Below, piece by piece: positions 47,986 through 60,466 of a stretch of DNA of 64,000 nt. Under the pieces are notes generated by a model that saw nothing but the letters and a program-made list of their open reading frames with translations, was not told the origin of the DNA and made no database searches. Origin of the DNA: Acanthaster planci (taxonomy: Eukaryota > Echinodermata > Asteroidea > Valvatida > Acanthasteridae). How positions within the stretch are numbered: the first letter of the stretch is position 1; the number at the start of each line of letters is the position of its first letter. Location of the stretch: NCBI RefSeq assembly GCF_001949145.1, contig NW_019091374.1, forward strand, positions 2,241,231-2,305,230, in the 5' to 3' direction. Position numbers and translations under genes: made by a program.

Positions 47986-50145
47986 CCAGCTTCCAGGAAT
48001 TGGCGCTTAGTGCCGGAATGCAGAGGTATAATAAGAAAACAGGAAAATGCAATAGTTTTGACTTTGAAATAAGAAGCTATTTATTGAGAAATATAATTGA
48101 AAGTATAGCAATAGTCCGACAAAAACTGAAAGAGGATAAAATGTGTCAAGGAGTTTTGTGTAATAGGATCATTTTGACAAAACAAAAATCATTAGTGTAA
48201 CGATTAGTTTTAGATGGATAAGAGGTTTTCTTTTTGATGTGAATTTAGCTTGATCATGATGTATACCAGTAGTTTCATGTTATTTTAGACTTGGTTTCTG
48301 AACAGTAAAGGGCCATATGAAAACGTTTGAATGGCAACAGAAAACTATGCCTTTTGTTTATACAACTGAGACTCTTTTGCAGTTTAAATAAACTCGAGAT
48401 TTACCAGTTTTAGTGAATAATTCTTCTTGATGGGGCATTTACCTCGTAGAATATTATAGGATCAAGATCATTAATTCCTATTTAGAAACAAAAACAAACA
48501 AAAAACTAAGGGAAAAAACTAAATTCATCATCTCAACATGGGCGTCGCCAAAAGAAAAAAAAATGTTCTGAGGAGATGTAGCCAAAGCACTCGGTAGTAG
48601 CAAACTGACCAACCATCAACAGTGGAAGGGGATCACTTCCAAGGCTATTTCATGTAAATTAGTGGTTTTCATCCCCTGATCTCCTTTCTCATTTCTTTTC
48701 CTTTTTTTTCTCTCTGTTTCCTTTCTTTTTAGGGGGAGTGTCCCCTTTCCCCCACCTCTCCCCCTTCATGACGCCCATGCACCTCAGTACAATACTTTGT
48801 TATAGTGCTCTGATTTTTCTAACTAAATGTATATTAGCTGGCTAGAATATATTGCTGACACTGGAGCCAAGTGTTATCGTTCATTTTACATGTATTATTT
48901 TATATGTGATTGTAACTGCACAGTTTTGTGCTCGATTTCACTGATGTATCACTTGGAAGGTCGGAATTTTGCAGTGACTACTAATTTTGAACTTCTTTTT
49001 GATTTCGAATTCACGCTGTACAATGTTGTCAAACAAGGAAATTGTGAAAAACATCAAGGTAATATTGTGTATTCTCCAAATTACTTTTTTATTTAATGCT
49101 GTTATAATACGCTGAAACGACGGAAATTGCAAGAATGCTAGGTGAGTTCTGATTTTAACTTCAAAAAAGTTGTGGTATTTTCCAAGTGAATGCTTTCCAA
49201 GTGAATTATATGCTGCATTTTTTGGTGTGGATTCAGAAAAGAGCGGTTTTGTGCTGCAAGATGTAAAGAAAAATTCAGTTGGATCGTGAGAAAGCTGACG
49301 AGAAAAAGGTAGAAATAAGGACAAGTTTGACAGTGATACTGTTCGATCTTACCTAGGTTCTTTTAGGCGAGATGGGTCTTGTGTAGGTTTTATGCAGTTC
49401 CTATGTAGAGTAAGAATATATTTTGCAAGTATAGGATCCAACACACTTCCTTAAAATTACTTCATGCTTGTGTGAGGATCCTGTCTTCAAAGGTCCACTG
49501 TAATCTATTCATTCTGTTCAGGCTGTTAAGGGTATGGTGTGATCACTCGTACACTGGGAGAAATAAAAAGGTCTGACGACTTAGGCGAGAGGTGAATAAT
49601 ACATGGGTGAGATATTTTCTACATCTTGGTCAACATCTAGTCTGTAGGTGCCAACAAATGAAATTCAACATGGTAGCCAAAATTGAATCAGCATATTTTC
49701 TGAAATAAAATCTCTCTCGCAATCCTTGGCTTTCTGTTGGAAAGAAGTTACTGCTTTCTTGCTTGGACTTTTTTAAATTTTGATTGTAGTCCGAAAGATT
49801 GAAATTCCTGAATACTTCAGCAGGTGGAAACACGGAGGGGGGGTCTCAGGTAATGTTATGCGTAGATCATTTTCCAAAGGTTGAATCCTGTTAGCGCCTT
49901 TGCAGCGAAGTACCGTCATCAATATCTTTTATTTATTCGCTACAAAGTACACCTTTATTCATGCATTTTGCTGTGGCTTAGAGGCATTTCACTTTATTGT
50001 GTCAATTATTTTTAATGAGAAAACAAAAACCTTTGTATGCTTTCAGAAAATAAATATTTACATAATTTGGAAATAACGTCAGAATAAGAGTATTTTATTT
50101 CTATCGCTTTTTTTTCGTTTGATTGTAAAGGCTGTGTGTTATCAT

Positions 50146-50151
50146 AATAAA
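50146..50151 (+). terminator. Possible distal poly(A) signal of Argonaute (AATAAA)
   Basis: AATAAA in ATCATAATAAATTATAAAG with a GT-rich downstream stretch (GATTTGTTTTTCTGTGTT). If used, the 3' UTR would be about 5.5 kb. Animal Argonaute mRNAs often have long 3' UTRs, but other AATAAA words occur between, so this is tentative. Confidence 0.3.
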
Positions 50152-50175
50152 TTATAAAGAAATTATTTTGTATAA

Positions 50176-53100
50176 ATGTCAAGTGATGATTTGTTTTTCT
50201 GTGTTAAAATCACGGAACAAATAGAGCTGATCAAACGATACGGTTGTTAGCAGATATTGGCTGAAGGGATGATTTTGATGAAAGAAATATCGAATGAAAA
50301 CATGATGTACTCAACACATAGATTGGCGCTTTGTCATGAAAAAAAATTGAGGGGCCTTTTTCCAAGCATTTGACTTTTTTGACAACGCACCGGTGATTTA
50401 AAGTAGGAACTTGTCAATCTCACGCCCCCATACGTGGTACCAAATTACGAGGAGACGAATTTCAATGACCTCAGCTCGTGAAAAGTGGGCAAGTTTCATC
50501 TATGCAGTCAAGCATTTGCCTTCTAAATCTGTGCTGACTTTGATGAAATATTCCGTGCTCTATTCGAAAGCCCCGCCTGGGCGTCCAAAGAAAGCCCCGA
50601 AATTAGATACGTGTAATTAAATGTCGTAGTTTTACCAAATATCCTTTGGCACTATTTTTTACATCCTGTTTTTTCAGGGGCATTAATTAACCCTTGGAGC
50701 AAAATATTTTTTGGAAAAACGGGTATAACCTACATGGATGGATTCTATATCCACTCAGAAAGTAAATACCCCCCTTGGGAGAGGCCTAATAAGCACCTTT
50801 AATCCCTTTATATGAATTATTCGAGCTCCAGGAAACACATGACATTCTATGTTATATTTTGGATGGGGGGGCGGGTACTAGGCCCACATGTACATTGCAG
50901 CCACTTGAACACACTTATAAGTTATAAGCCGATCCCCACTTTAGCCACATAAGCCGCCTCCCCCCAGTCAAGCCCCAGACATGATTTACTTCCCATAGAA
51001 TAGCCCTTCAACAAAGAAGCCAGAAGCAAAAAGGGCTGGGATTGTTTATAACTGCCAGGGCAGCACAGGAATAAACACAGTGAGGTCGCTTAAATGGTTG
51101 GGCCAGGGCCAAGCTTTCCATGGCATGGGCTAGGACGTGGAGTGCCTGTCTGTCAAGGCTCCAAACTCACCAACTGTTTATAGCAACGTTAAAGGGACTC
51201 TGCAGTCTTGAAGTATAAATATACATATAAAATGAGGATTTAAAAAAAATCAGCTTAATCGAACGAAAAATGAACATGTTATTGAAAAAATTTGAAAATT
51301 GGGATTTTTTTACATCGCAATGGCTCTTTTGAGGGTCTTAACCAACCGGGCGCCGCTGAAAAATAAATGGATAGAGGGCGCTGTCCTTTGTTATTTGGGC
51401 TGTTTGGGCGCTTAACTTAACGCGGTTCCTAGCACAAATGTTGCCGGCTTTTATCAGAGGCCGTGTCCGAAACAGGCTTCCTGAGCTACGGCTAGGTCTA
51501 TTGTCTACGCATCTCCACGTATTTCCAATGGAGCGAAGACCTAGCTCTAGACAAGAGATTAGGATGCAGCCAGAGTGATAATATAATAATGTTTGGGCTA
51601 CTTGCGTGGGATATGTGCCGGTACTTCCGGATTTCGTGTTTTCGACGGCAGTCGAGTAGCACGACGAAGTTGAACCTTGCACCTTGAACCTTGGGAAAGG
51701 TTTGGTAAGTAATCTGAATGTTTCCACCATTGAACAAATGAGCTGTCCCTAAAAAACCGCAAGACAGATTTTATACGTGGAGTACCCCTGATTGAAAAGA
51801 ATCGGTAAGGTTTGAAAGAAAGCACGTCATGCCATGTCATGCAGCCATTGACAGTCACGAAAATACCACACACGGCCCCAGCCATCTTTAAACGTGCAGA
51901 ACAAAGATAAGAATGACATGAATGGGCCTAGCCCCAAAACGTAAGATGAATGGGGACTATAATAGGACTATACTTATTTTAAAAAAGCTGTCACACAACT
52001 GACAGTTATTGAGAGTGCTTGCCGCTGGTTTTCTGTGGTGTGAATTGGCAAAATGCTCAAGAATTTCACCACGTTGAGGATATAAGTGAATAAACCTCCT
52101 CATCTGACATCTCACTTGACCAAGAAGGCATGTATGAAATTTGATTGCACAAATAGCTGTGATGGAAGGGTAAATTGGCACAATCAAAGCAGCCAAAATG
52201 TGTTTACGTGGTTTATGGGCATTTGCATAAGACTTTCTGTAATAGGCCTACTGGACTGTGTAGTTCAGAATTTGGGCCTCCATGGATAGATTCATGACAG
52301 AAGCAAGTGAAGGGTAACAAAGGCAGGTATTGTAACTGTGTGTAACCTAAATACATCGGCCTACTGTGTGTGTATGAGAGTAGGCCCCAGGCCTGTTTTA
52401 ACCTTTGTCCGGACTAACGTTAGTCCCATTAACTAGGACTCTACAAATCACCTTGCTTAACATTTGGACATGGTCAGCGCCCATGTCCCAGTGTTAAACG
52501 AGTCCTAGTTTACTTGGACTCTGTTCAGGCATGGTTCAGGTATTGTCAGAATGAAATTAAGGGGAAAGAAATCCATTGGACCATCATGTTTTTTGTCGAA
52601 AACTCTGACCCTACTTTTTACACCTGTTTCAGACAAAACTTAACACCCTATGCACAAACCTTACGAGATTGGTCTACATTTTTTTTAGTGTTTTGTAAGT
52701 GAATCTCCTGATATTTTCACTGTTAAATGTGACTTTTAAGGATATTTTTGTGCTTTCAGATGGCTAATGGGTCACTGCAGGGGAAAAGTAGTGGTGTGCA
52801 TAGGCCTACATGTATATGGAATTCGGAAAAAAATGTTGCATCCTGACTCCACTTTTCTCATCATATATCATCTCAATAAAAGTCAGTCGTTACAGAAATG
52901 CTGGATAGACACGAATTCTGGACTAAGAATCATTTACCGATGTTGTTGGGAAATACTAAGAAAATTCTCTTCACTCCCCAAAGACTTTATACAACTGCTG
53001 AATTGGAGTCAGGATGCACCATTTTTTCATGGAATTCTTTCCTTGTCGTTATGTCCACCGAGGTGCCAAGCCCTCACTAACTTCCCTCTAAAATTGGCAG

Positions 53101-53401
53101 CCACCCCTTTTAAGCATTTTGATGTTTACAATAACCCTCCAAAATTGTGACAGGTTATTTTTTAGAATTCTTCCCCAAAATAGCCAATAGGCCCCATTGA
53201 TCCAAATGAAAATGAGCCAGTGCCACTTTCACTGTGTACCAACACAGCACAGAACACATGCAGCGAACATTTTAGGCACTGAAATCTTTTCCTTGGCAAA
53301 TTCTCATCTGGTCCCATGATCTTGCTGTTTCTCTTGCGACGTCAAATTGTGTTTACATTTGTGTGTGAGTTACATGTACTAAGTTGAATTTTCTTTTTCA
53401 G
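50176..53401. other. Intergenic region upstream of the mucin-like gene
   Basis: No recognised coding exon. It must contain the promoter and probably a non-coding first exon of the mucin-like gene, because that gene's first coding exon begins with a splice acceptor. It contains one arm of an inverted repeat pair (51459-51571). The minus-strand frames at 51.3-51.9 kb overlap that repeat and look like chance. Confidence 0.5.
51459..51571. repeat. Dispersed repeat, arm 1 (inverted relative to 56415-56533)
   Basis: GGCCGTGTCCGAAACAGGCT.., GAGCTACGGCTAGGTCTATT.., ..GACAAGAGATTAGGATGCAG. The reverse complement at 56415-56533 matches over the whole ~115 bp with few differences. Confidence 0.8.
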
Positions 53402-53404
53402 AAA

Positions 53405-53488
53405 ATGCTGCAATCATGGCTAACAAGAAATGCGCTCATGGAGGTCAACGGAATGGAGATAACGTCCACCCTGCAGTCACATGGATAG
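53405..53488 (+). promoter_or_regulatory. Out-of-frame upstream ATG / overlapping uORF
   Basis: An ATG 11 nt before the main start opens a 27-codon frame (ATG CTG CAA ... TAG) that overlaps the main reading frame. The main ATG has A at -3 and G at +4; the upstream one has A at -3 but C at +4. It could lower translation of the mucin-like protein. Confidence 0.4.
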
Positions 53489-56400
53489 GTGTCGGTGAGT
53501 CCAATGGCTTGATGATCAATTATTATTGACCGTTAACCACTTCCTGCCGGGGACTCCGGGATCGGAGACGTATGGTTTATATGGGTGGCCGGGGTCTCCG
53601 AACTCGGACAAAGGAAACAAGGCCATGTAACAAAAGACCGTACTCCGAACAAAAGATCAGGCTGCTGGGCATTACCGACATTTTTAATTCTCAAAAGTGG
53701 TGATAATCCAGCCTTGTTTTGAAACCTATACCAGGGTTTGGGGCATTGAGAGCGAGCGGATTACCACCGGGGACAAAAGCGCTCCACCACTGCAGCCATG
53801 AGCCACACAGCAAGGCTGTACGCTAATCTAGCCCCTATTGAAAAGAGGTTAGCAGTGCACTGAGCCAGGTTCGTGAACAAAAGACAGTTATGTAACACCG
53901 CACAATCTGGGCTCTGTTTACAAGGCTGCTGGCCCGGCTGAAATACTTGGGCGTCATTGAAGGTCACCTGTCAACTTAGAGTAGTGCCGAAAGATTACTT
54001 GGTGCGGCTATAAACGACCGTTAAATGAAATGATGAATTTTTGAAGGATTTTGAAAAAGGAATAAATGATAGGCATGCCGGCCCAGCATCATCAACATTG
54101 AAAAATGCCCCGGCCTTAAATGGTTAATTACTGTCATTGAATGTATCTGCAATTTTAAAATGCAAAATACTTCTTGATGCCAAAATAAAACTAATGAACA
54201 CCAAAACTTAATTTCATATTTTTTTATGTGTGTAGTCACTGTACTCCTTGGATTCCAAGTACTTTTCCCGCCTGGTGTTGTTGCGTCAACTATCTCCCAA
54301 CCTTCTGTACTTCCTACGTCATCAGTAAATGTGGGAACAGACCGGCCGGAGTCAGCGGGAAATGCCACTACTCGTACAACTCCAGCTACTTCTGCAGCCT
54401 CAACAAGCCATGCCATGGCAGTAGAACCGAACAGTACCACACAGCCGTTAGACGTTCCCCTCAACAGTAGCGACAGAGCAACCCAAACACCAACTTGGGA
54501 CATTTCCACCACCCCGTCAGATGGCAATAACCAACCAAGTCCAAGTGACCAAATGCCTGTCACCTCAACTGCCAACACACCTTCAGATTCCACAAATAAT
54601 TCAAACACAACGTCAATAACTGTGAATCCAGTCACAAAGATGAGCACTTTGAGTACCATTACACCAACATCTGGAAGTTCTCCTTCTGCTTCCATAACAC
54701 GAGCTTTGACTTCATTCTCCTCAACCACGCCATCGGATGCACCCAGCCTGCCTGCATCCACCGTTAATAGTACTTTACCATCCCAATTTAGCCCAACCGC
54801 AGCACCGGTAACTACACCCAAAGGGATAGCGGACACAACATCAGCAACCCCCACCAATCCAAGCCAATCCCTGCCCCCGGCTATCAGTACTCCGGTTACA
54901 TCAACTTTCTCTATTCCAGGAAGCAGTACTCAAACTCAAACATCATCAGACGTTCAAAGTCAGGAGCCAAGCTCTACTGCGAACGTTAAGATTACCAGTG
55001 CTCTATCCACAGTGGCTTATTTTGACACAACCTGGCCGACAGTTGCCATGGTAACAACAAGGCAGAGCCAAACTGGTGCATCGCTGACGACTGAGCAATG
55101 GATAGGAATTGGCGTCGGCGTCGGAATCTTTCTTGCAATAACAGGTAAGTGGCCATTTGGCCAACACCATTTGATGTCCTGAATATGTTGGAGTCACTGA
55201 TTTTGGAAAGATATTTTTGTCATCTTCACCATGTTATCTCCACTGCTATTACTGGCTTTGTACCATTCGCACAGTTTTGCTGTCACCATCATCACTTCCT
55301 ACCCATGGTAAGCAATGTCCAGAATGCCCATGATGGACGTACTTCTCATTCATACTTGCACCGTTTGGTAGGGGCAACGGAAACATGTACAATGCTTGGG
55401 CCAGAACACCTAGTTAACCTAGCAAAGGATCGACGTACATTGTATGTGGAGTCCACTGCTCCGCAGCAGCCAAATGAATGATCATCACCAGTACCACCAC
55501 CCACAACGCTTCTGCCATACTGTTACTGTCACCATCATTACCACTTTCACCACCATCACCCCCTCTGCCATGCTTTTGCCATGACCATTATCACCACAGT
55601 CATCACCTCTGTCATTATTTTGCCATCATGAACATCGCCATCACCACTACAATCACCACCGTCATCACAGTCACCACTAGCAACTAGGTCACTGATATCG
55701 CAACCGCCATCACCACCACCACCATAATCACCACCATCACCCCAATCAAAACCGCCACCTCCACTGTCCTAAGCAAGCACACATTGTTTTGTCAGTTCAT
55801 ATCTCCGAATATCCTCGATCATTTACACAAACTCCAAACGGTTCTCATCGTTCCCGCAGTGATTCTTGCATGCTTACTCGTGTGGATGAGAGCCAGGCGA
55901 AACCAGCTTACCAAAAAACCCTCCATTCAAGTAAGCAGAGAGGACTATTCAAACAGCAGCACGTTGGCTCTGAAGGACCCGCAGTGGCGGAAAAGTTTAA
56001 CCATGGCACTGCAATCAATGAACACTCATATAGAACTGCCAAAGGTAATTATTCCTCATTCCTACCACAAAGGCCTTTCTTTTGTTACGGTGAGAGTCAT
56101 TGCTTGTGCCATCCAGTCGTTTGAAAGCTATGGCTGCCTGTCAGTGAAAGTAAATTTGCAAAATAAATCTAAGAGAGTAAATTTATACCTCTGAGGTACA
56201 AAATGAATGTAGCCACTTACTCTCAACCGCTTTGTGCCAGTGTTATTTCACAACAAACCAGCTCCAGGCTTGGGGTTAAAGACTCACTTTCTGAAAAAAG
56301 ACAAAAAAGAAACAACCAAAATTTTACAGTAAAGTCAAATACCCGCTGACTAGCAGAAGTCATTTGCATTGTATTTGGTGCAGCACCTGACCATAACTGC

Positions 56401-56988
56401 ATCATTTGAACAAAGGCTGCATCTGAATCTCTTGTCTGGAACTTGGTCTAGGTCTTCACTCCATTAGAAATGCGTGGAGACGCGTAGACAATAGACGTAG
56501 CCGTAGCTCTGGAAGCCCGTTTCGGACCTGGCCAAATTTGAAGGCTTTGCCTTTGAGGGATACTTGCTATGATGATGTGCCTGGTGCAACAGACAAGTTG
56601 GGGTACCAGACAAAGTCAGCCTCCACTGGCCTGCCACAGTGCCAGGCAGTGTCAGATCAGATTGGAAGTACCCTTGGTAGAAATGATCATAGAAAAGAAG
56701 ATGGTCGTTAAAATGAAAAAAATTTTTTACTGAATGGAGTCACCTACTCCACTGGTGGCACTAATGGTCTTGCAACTTTATGAGCACAGCGAGCAGGGGT
56801 AACAGCTTTAGTCTTTAAGCTTTCCACTGGTATATGTGAAATATGACATTTAGGGTATGGTGCGTTTTCTTTCAAATGTTTAGGAGACCAATGAAGAGAT
56901 GCAAGCAGTTGACAATGCAGCGTATGTAGAAGAGTCACATGACCCACAGACATCCAACCAGGACTTATCACACCTAACAAAGGTTTGA
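53416..56988 (+). CDS. Mucin-like type I transmembrane protein, 4 exons, 425 aa
   Basis: Exons 53416-53494 (ATG to donor; the exon itself starts at the acceptor 53402), 54236-55144, 55860-56044, 56884-56988 (TGA). Phases agree at all three GT..AG introns. Residues 1-20 are polar; 20-45 (AVTWIGVVTVLLGFQVLF..) form a signal peptide. Residues ~46-314 are a low-complexity Ser/Thr/Pro-rich ectodomain with several N-glycosylation sequons (NAT, NST, NSS, NTT), typical of dense O-glycosylation. Residues ~315-338 (WIGIGVGVGIFLAIT joined across the intron to VILACLLVW) form one membrane helix, stopped by RARR. The 87-residue tail has Tyr in REDYSNSS and AAYVEES, possible phosphotyrosine sites. No Cys-rich, SEA or EGF domain is visible. 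Role inferred: cell-surface mucin or adhesion/signalling receptor. I do not recognise a named orthologue; such proteins evolve fast. Confidence 0.8.
53537..54123. mobile_element. TTAA-flanked piggyBac-like element, copy 3 (587 bp)
   Basis: Begins CCACTTCCTGCCGGGG after TTAA (53533-53536) and ends CCCCGGCCTTAAATGG before TTAA (54124-54127). It is the most complete family member here and lies in intron 1 of the mucin-like gene. No transposase frame. Confidence 0.75.
55480..55765. repeat. (CCATCA)n-type trinucleotide-rich microsatellite
   Basis: Long imperfect array of CACCATCAC/ATCACCACC-type units in intron 2 of the mucin-like gene. The open frame across it is a composition artefact. Confidence 0.85.
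56415..56533. repeat. Dispersed repeat, arm 2 (inverted relative to 51459-51571)
   Basis: GGCTGCATCTGAATCTCTTG.. to ..CCCGTTTCGGACCTGGCC is the reverse complement of the copy at 51459-51571. It lies in the last intron of the mucin-like gene. Confidence 0.8.
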
Positions 56989-57138
56989 AATAGACCATGA
57001 CGCTTGCACAAAAGAGTTGGATGCCCTGTGAGACATAAGAAGGCTGAAGACATTTTGCAAAATAGAGAGCAGATTTTGTAATTGAAATAGAAGAATTTTG
57101 TTCTTCAATATTAAACTTTCATGCCAGTGTTATATTCT

Positions 57139-57144
57139 AATAAA
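57139..57144 (+). terminator. Poly(A) signal of the mucin-like gene (AATAAA)
   Basis: AATAAA 150 nt after the TGA, followed by a T/G-rich stretch (CATGTTTATTTTTGC). This gives a short 3' UTR of about 170 nt. Confidence 0.65.
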
Positions 57145-57164
57145 TGAGTACTTCAAGAATTGTT

Positions 57165-60100
57165 GAAACACATGTTTATTTTTGCAACATGGAACAATAT
57201 TTTCAAGGACTTTCAAAGATGTAAGGACTTTTACATGGCTCCGAAATTTAGAAATTTGCATCATATATTGTATGCCAGAGAAGTAATTTAAAGTAATTCA
57301 AAGGGCATTCAATTACTTATCTTCATCCTGATTTAATTTCAAACGCCCAAAATATTACGTGTAATTGGTGCTGTTCGTAATGAGACTGCATGTGTAAATA
57401 ATGCTTTTTTTAATGTACATTTATAGAGGTCTTCGTGGCAATTTTTGGATCATGTTGATAACATCATCCTTGTCTTTCACGTGAAGAAATGTGTTCGGAG
57501 CTTTAAAAGGTTTTGATGAATTTCAATTTGCACTCATGTTTAATGCAACATCTTACACTGAATGAGTATGTAAGTGACGTTTTTGTATTCAAAGCTAATA
57601 GCAGCTGTGGTTATTGTGTTTACAAAGCATTTTACAGTGGAAGGAATCTGATAGATTTTTGTATCCCTTACAGTTTGAGGGATCGCCTCATCAGCCTCTA
57701 AGCTTGTACTTTCCTGTCTGCAACTGACTGGAATGGTGCTGAGCTCTTTATAGAGAGAGTTGTGACATGAGCATCTCTATTGTCTTGGAACCAAAATGGT
57801 GGATTATACATCACTGCACATGGACAATTAGGACACAATAGCTGCATGCTGTACTGCACATCTGATGAACAACCATTTTGGGTCCAAAGTCTGATGTTGG
57901 CACTACTCTCTCTGTATACAGCTCTGGAATGGTGCTGTCAACTCCTATACCAGGCCATAAAAAGTAAATTCACAAGTCAGTTCCAGAATTCAGGTCTGAA
58001 GTAACAATTTCGAATCAGTGACCAAGGAGTGTCATTTTACAAACAATTTAAATAGTCTTTTGAATGTGGGCTCGGAAGACTTGTGATGGACATGCTGAGA
58101 TTTGTATGGACTCAGTGTGGCACCTCTTGAAATGTACTTTTGAATTACAATGGATATTTAGCTGCCGCTGGCAATTCAACTAAATGGTGTTTACCCATCA
58201 ACCACAAGTAGACAGCACTCTCTTTGATGTGTATGCACGAGTAAGCCTATTAAGGTTATTAAATTACAACTAGACTCCAAGTAGGGTCCATTCTCTAGTG
58301 GATAGCACTCCCATCTTGAGATCGCATGGTGCACTCCCAGGTGGGTTTAATCTCCAGCTTAAAACCCATATCTGCCCACAACCCGGCTGTTTCAGAGCTT
58401 TTTTTTGGGGGGGGGTATTTTTACGTTGGCTCCAACATGTAATTACAGAGTATTACATTTCTTTCTGGTTGGTGGCTGTAGATGATTTTTTTAGGGAAAA
58501 AAGTCCGAAATTGGAAAAACAGTCTGATTCCAACCTTGCGATTACTATGTTGATGCAGAACCAGTCTAAGATTTATCACTGTAAGAATTTCTAAGCCCCC
58601 CCCAAAAAAAAGAGACAGAACTGTGCATGTCCCCAGCAAAATATTGTTTACTTAAATTTTCCAGCGACATCTAAGTATCCACTGGCTTTTTGAATCGTCT
58701 GTTTTTTTCTCTTTTTTGGGAGAGTTTGAGTTTTGTTTTAGGGCTGGAGGGTTTGACTAAGACTATTACAGTTTGAGATAAGGTAAAGAAGATCTTTCTG
58801 ACCAATAGTTTCCTTTCTTGGGGAAGCTTTAGGTTTTTACAGCTGTGAATAAGGATACACGAAGTTAAGATTATTGTAAGGGTTGTGTTTGATTATCACA
58901 CAGTCACTCATTCATTACGTTTTGGTTTCTTTTTTGTTTTTTAAATAGTAAAAATATTAATCATAATGGCCGGTCCGTTAGTAAAACTTATTGCTGTTAC
59001 ATCTTTTCATAAAAAGGCAACATTTGAAGGGCGTAATTTCTCGATCCTAGTGGATGGAAAAAAATGGCTGTCATACCAAAGGACAGTTGCAAAATCCATA
59101 TGTCTTAAGATCGCTTTTAAGTAAGTCTAGAAGCATGCGAGTTGTGCTATTTTTAAGCCTAAGTCTTTCAAGGAGATTGAGCAGGGTTGAGTTTTTATTG
59201 AATTTGTTGTTAACCACTTGCTGTCGGGTGGATTTTTCTTGAGCGAGACAAGATGCCGGGTCCTTTTCAAGATTTTCCGTTTACAAAATTCTTCAAAAAT
59301 TCATCATTTCGTTTAATGCCCGTTTATACCCACATGAAGGACTCTTTGGGCAACTACTCTAAAGCTGACAGGTAAATTCATTGACTCCTGAATATTTCAG
59401 CCAGGCCTGCAGCTTTGGAAAAAGAGCCCAGATTGTGCGGTGTTACGTAAGATATCTTTTGTTCCCGAAACCAGCACAGTGCACTGCTGACCTTTTCAAT
59501 AGGGGCCAGATTAGCGTGCAGGGTGCTGGGCGGCTCATCGCTGCGGTGGTGGAGAGCTTTTGTCCCCGGTGGTAATCCGCTCGCTCTAAACGCCTCAAAC
59601 CATGGTATACTGTTTCAAAACAAGGCTGGATTATCTGCACTATTGAGAGCTAAAAACATGTCGGTAATGCCCAGCAGCTCAGTCTTTTGTGCTGAGCACG
59701 GTCCTTTGTTATAAAGCCCAACTCTTTTGTCCCAGTTCAAGGCTCCCCGGTTCTGCATATAAAGCCTATGTACTCGAAAACGGGTCGCTCAGCATTTAAG
59801 CTACTTTCGCAACGCAACGCCATTTTAATTGTATCACACAGTAAGCGATTCTTAGTACTGTTTGTGCGCCATCAAGACCATACAATTGAGTCATCTATTT
59901 CGTTGTGTTTAATGCAGAAACGGTCGACCGTACATGAAATAGAATATCTTTTGTATAAAGTCACCATTTTTCATCCGTAGACATTGACTGGGCGTAGTCG
60001 AAGTCGTAATTCATGTTTGTCGGTATGCATGAGTGTATGTCCAAAGCTCCCAAATGCGTTCATTTTTGTGACAGCACGCTAAGAAGCTAAAGCTTCGGCG

Positions 60101-60466
60101 GGACGGTGAAAGACGTCGATCAGGAAGTTGAAAAGTGACCTGGTTGAGGTCAAAGGCATGGTGGCACAGTATGTTGTGAGTCACTCAGTGACACGAAGGT
60201 GTAGCCTGGTGAGGCTGTGGGAACGCGACATGATTTATACAAGTATATAACAATTCAGACGAATGGTGAACGACAAAACTCTGCACATTCAAGTCAGGTC
60301 CTAATTTATTTTTATTTAGCAAAAATTGTAGCGAACATGCTGTATTAGTACTCGACAGAAATCAACTGAGGAACAGATGTCGACATTATGACATTGTGGT
60401 ACTTGGAAGGTGACTGTTTCAGCCGAACGCTTCTGTGAACGAAGAAGTAGCTTTTAGTCCTAAAAT
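57165..60466. other. Non-coding region 3' of the mucin-like gene
   Basis: No gene recognised. It holds a tRNA-like SINE fragment near 58.29 kb (CTCTAGTGGATAGCACTC, then GTGGGTTTAATCTCC) and a piggyBac-like family copy (59.21-59.76 kb); the rest is unremarkable AT-rich DNA. Confidence 0.5.
59214..59760. mobile_element. piggyBac-like family, copy 4 (reverse orientation to copy 3)
   Basis: Starts CCACTTGCTGTCGGG after TTAA (59210-59213) and contains TTTTCAAGATTTTCCGTTT, CCCGGTGGTAATCCGCTCGC and CTTTTGTTCCCGAAACC, the complements of copy 3 segments. The right end is degraded, so its boundary is approximate. Confidence 0.65.

Larger units (their letters stand above)
44640..50175 (+). other. Argonaute 3' UTR and downstream non-coding region
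   Basis: Non-coding sequence after the Argonaute TAG. A short 3' UTR would end near 45.2 kb and a long form near 50.2 kb (see poly(A) entries). It contains a cluster of GGAAC/GTTCC words (45.24-45.43 kb), a 365-bp MITE (46.45-46.81 kb), a 202-codon open frame of doubtful meaning (46883-47491) and otherwise AT-rich sequence in which I recognise nothing. Confidence 0.5.

Noticed and set aside
51338-51885. Overlapping minus-strand frames of 79-130 codons
   Set aside because: They overlap a dispersed repeat arm, lack a recognisable domain and have no consistent splice partners.
54021-54857. 278-codon minus-strand open frame
   Set aside because: It mirrors the Ser/Thr/Pro-rich exon of the mucin-like gene; low-complexity codons such as ACA/TCA have no stop on the complement.
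55149-55687. Two plus-strand frames of 110 and 69 codons
   Set aside because: They lie in intron 2 of the mucin-like gene; the second is the CCATCA microsatellite. The membrane helix is completed by splicing 55144 to 55860.
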